DNA of 13,113 nucleotides from Dehalococcoidia bacterium UBA3254 (GTDB lineage Bacteria; Chloroflexota; Dehalococcoidia; Dehalococcoidales; UBA3254): assembly GCA_002362735.1 (NCBI GenBank), contig DEUU01000038.1, positions 4,018 through 17,130 on the forward strand, in the 5' to 3' direction. Below the pieces are notes generated by a model. It had not been told where the DNA came from. It saw only the letters and a list, made by a program, of their open reading frames with translations, and did not search any database. Position numbers and translations under genes: made by a program. Shown piece after piece: positions 12,023 to 13,113 of this stretch (within the stretch, counting starts at the first letter, position 1; every line of letters begins with the position of its first letter).

Positions 12023-13113
12023 TTGTTGTCTCGAAATTCAATCAAATTAGAATTTAATGCTCCCATCAAAATGAGGGATGAAACTATTCTGTATGCGGAT
12101 ATATACAGACCGGATAGCGACGGCAGATGTCCAGCCATTATATCTCGCTTACCTTATAAAAAGCTTTTTTTTTCTAATGCCCAAAGTTTTTTAGATATCC
12201 ATAGAATAGCCAAAGCTGGCTATGCCGTTATCATTCAGGATTGCCGAGGTACGGGAACTTCCGGTGGAGAATTTTATCCTCAGCGTCAAGATCCGGAAGA
12301 TGGTTACGATACGGTGGAATGGATCGCTTCCCAACCCTGGTGCGATGGGAATATCGGTATGTATGGCGGATCATATGGTGGACATACTCAATGGTTAACA
12401 GCCATAACCCAGCCTCCTCATCTGAAAACGATCGTCCCTATGATTTGCTCTATTCACCGTGGGGCTCCCTTTATTAAAAGTAATATATTCTGTATGGAGC
12501 TTATAAGGGTCTATTTAATGTGGGTAGCCAATGAGCTTGTTAGAAACAAGTTGAATCATGACGATTTTACCTCTCTGCAAATTCAGCTTGCAAAGATCGC
12601 AGATAATATTCAAGATCAATATCAGGTCTTACCATTAAAGGATGTCCCCATCGCTAAGTTAGTTAAAGAGAATGGTGGAGCCTCCTTATATACAGATTTA
12701 TTAGAACATATTGATGATGATACTTATTGGCAGCAGCTTCATAGTCCCATTCCTGTTGAAAAAGTAACCGTACCTGCCCTCCATATCAGCGGCTGGTTCG
12801 ATCCCCACGTGAGCGGTGTTTTGGCAAGTTACGTTAATTTGAAGCAAAAAGGTGGCTCAGAAATTGCCAGGAAGAATCGGGTAATTATTGGTCCCTGGGT
12901 TCACTCATTATTATTTGAAAGTAAAGTTGGAGAGCTGGATTTTAGTAAATCGGCCTCAGGGGAATCTGTTGATATCACTGGCATACAACTTAAGTGGTAT
13001 AATTACTGGTTAAAAGGCATCGAAAATGGTATCCTGGACGAACCACCTGTACGCATCTTTGTGATGGGTGATAACGTCTGGCGGAATGAGAATGAGTGGC
13101 CTCTGGCCAGGAC
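12023..13113 (+). CDS. CocE/NonD family hydrolase (X-Pro dipeptidyl-peptidase S15-like), 3' end beyond window
   Basis: The first 363 codons of an alpha/beta-hydrolase that cleaves acyl or peptide bonds. The N-terminus IKMRDETILYADIYRP is typical of the family. QDCRGTGTSGGEF and DGYDTVEWIASQPWCDGNIG precede the nucleophile motif YGGSYGG (S117). The catalytic Asp is D260 in GWFDPH, and the catalytic His is H294 in IGPWVH. PPVRIFVMG at the right edge begins the C-terminal jelly-roll domain, which lies mostly outside the window. The start is TTG 12023, with AGGAG eight bases upstream and an in-frame TAA directly before it; TTG 12026 is next. No N-terminal signal peptide is seen, so the protein is probably cytoplasmic. 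It is divergent from the WYL regulator across a palindrome-rich intergenic region. The substrate is unknown. Confidence 0.92.
   Translation, partial: MLSRNSIKLEFNAPIKMRDETILYADIYRPDSDGRCPAIISRLPYKKLFFSNAQSFLDIHRIAKAGYAVIIQDCRGTGTSGGEFYPQRQDPEDGYDTVEWIASQPWCDGNIGMYGGSYGGHTQWLTAITQPPHLKTIVPMICSIHRGAPFIKSNIFCMELIRVYLMWVANELVRNKLNHDDFTSLQIQLAKIADNIQDQYQVLPLKDVPIAKLVKENGGASLYTDLLEHIDDDTYWQQLHSPIPVEKVTVPALHISGWFDPHVSGVLASYVNLKQKGGSEIARKNRVIIGPWVHSLLFESKVGELDFSKSASGESVDITGIQLKWYNYWLKGIENGILDEPPVRIFVMGDNVWRNENEWPLAR

Noticed and set aside
12241..12477. Plus-strand 78-codon frame inside the CocE/NonD gene
   Set aside because: It is out of frame with the hydrolase, whose catalytic motifs span the same bases.

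Overview
The window comes from a bacterium of moderate GC content with compact operons, good Shine-Dalgarno sites and some TTG starts. A lipoprotein-anchored TRAP binding protein, MmgE/PrpD enzymes, a UROD-family protein and a CocE/NonD hydrolase suggest an anaerobic environmental heterotroph. A Chloroflexota (Dehalococcoidia-like) source is my best guess, but no phylogenetic marker is present, so this is an inference with low confidence.

Left part (1-2258, minus strand): the first 43 codons of an MmgE/PrpD-family gene run off the left edge. Upstream of it lies a two-component pair made of a membrane sensor histidine kinase (424-1530) and a NarL/FixJ response regulator (1551-2258). The regulator is first in the operon.

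Centre (2259-7435): a regulatory region of about 300 bp separates the response regulator from a divergent TRAP operon (lipoprotein receptor, small DctQ subunit, large DctM permease). It holds overlapping back-to-back promoter candidates, a repeated operator-like 13-mer and a perfect 12-bp inverted repeat. The TRAP genes are followed by a 40-codon remnant of another MmgE/PrpD gene and then by an intact MmgE/PrpD gene (6035-7435). The simplest reading is a sensor-controlled module in which the TRAP system imports an organic acid and MmgE/PrpD enzymes dehydrate, isomerise or epimerise it. The substrate cannot be read from the sequence.

Right part (7436-13113): about 540 bp with only weak small ORFs is followed by a minus-strand metallo-beta-lactamase-fold hydrolase. 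Divergent from it is a UROD/methyltransferase-fold protein with an unusual His-x-His in place of the His-x-Cys metal motif of its methyltransferase relatives. A decayed stretch (9868-10424) holds an apparently frameshifted gene. Next is a minus-strand WYL-domain regulator whose reading frame continues into the DUF4096 N-terminal part of an IS5-type transposase. Divergent from that regulator is a CocE/NonD (X-Pro dipeptidyl-peptidase S15-like) hydrolase running off the right edge, with the catalytic Ser, Asp and His all visible. Their shared 239-bp intergenic region carries two clean palindromes.

No rRNA, tRNA, CRISPR array or complete insertion sequence was seen.
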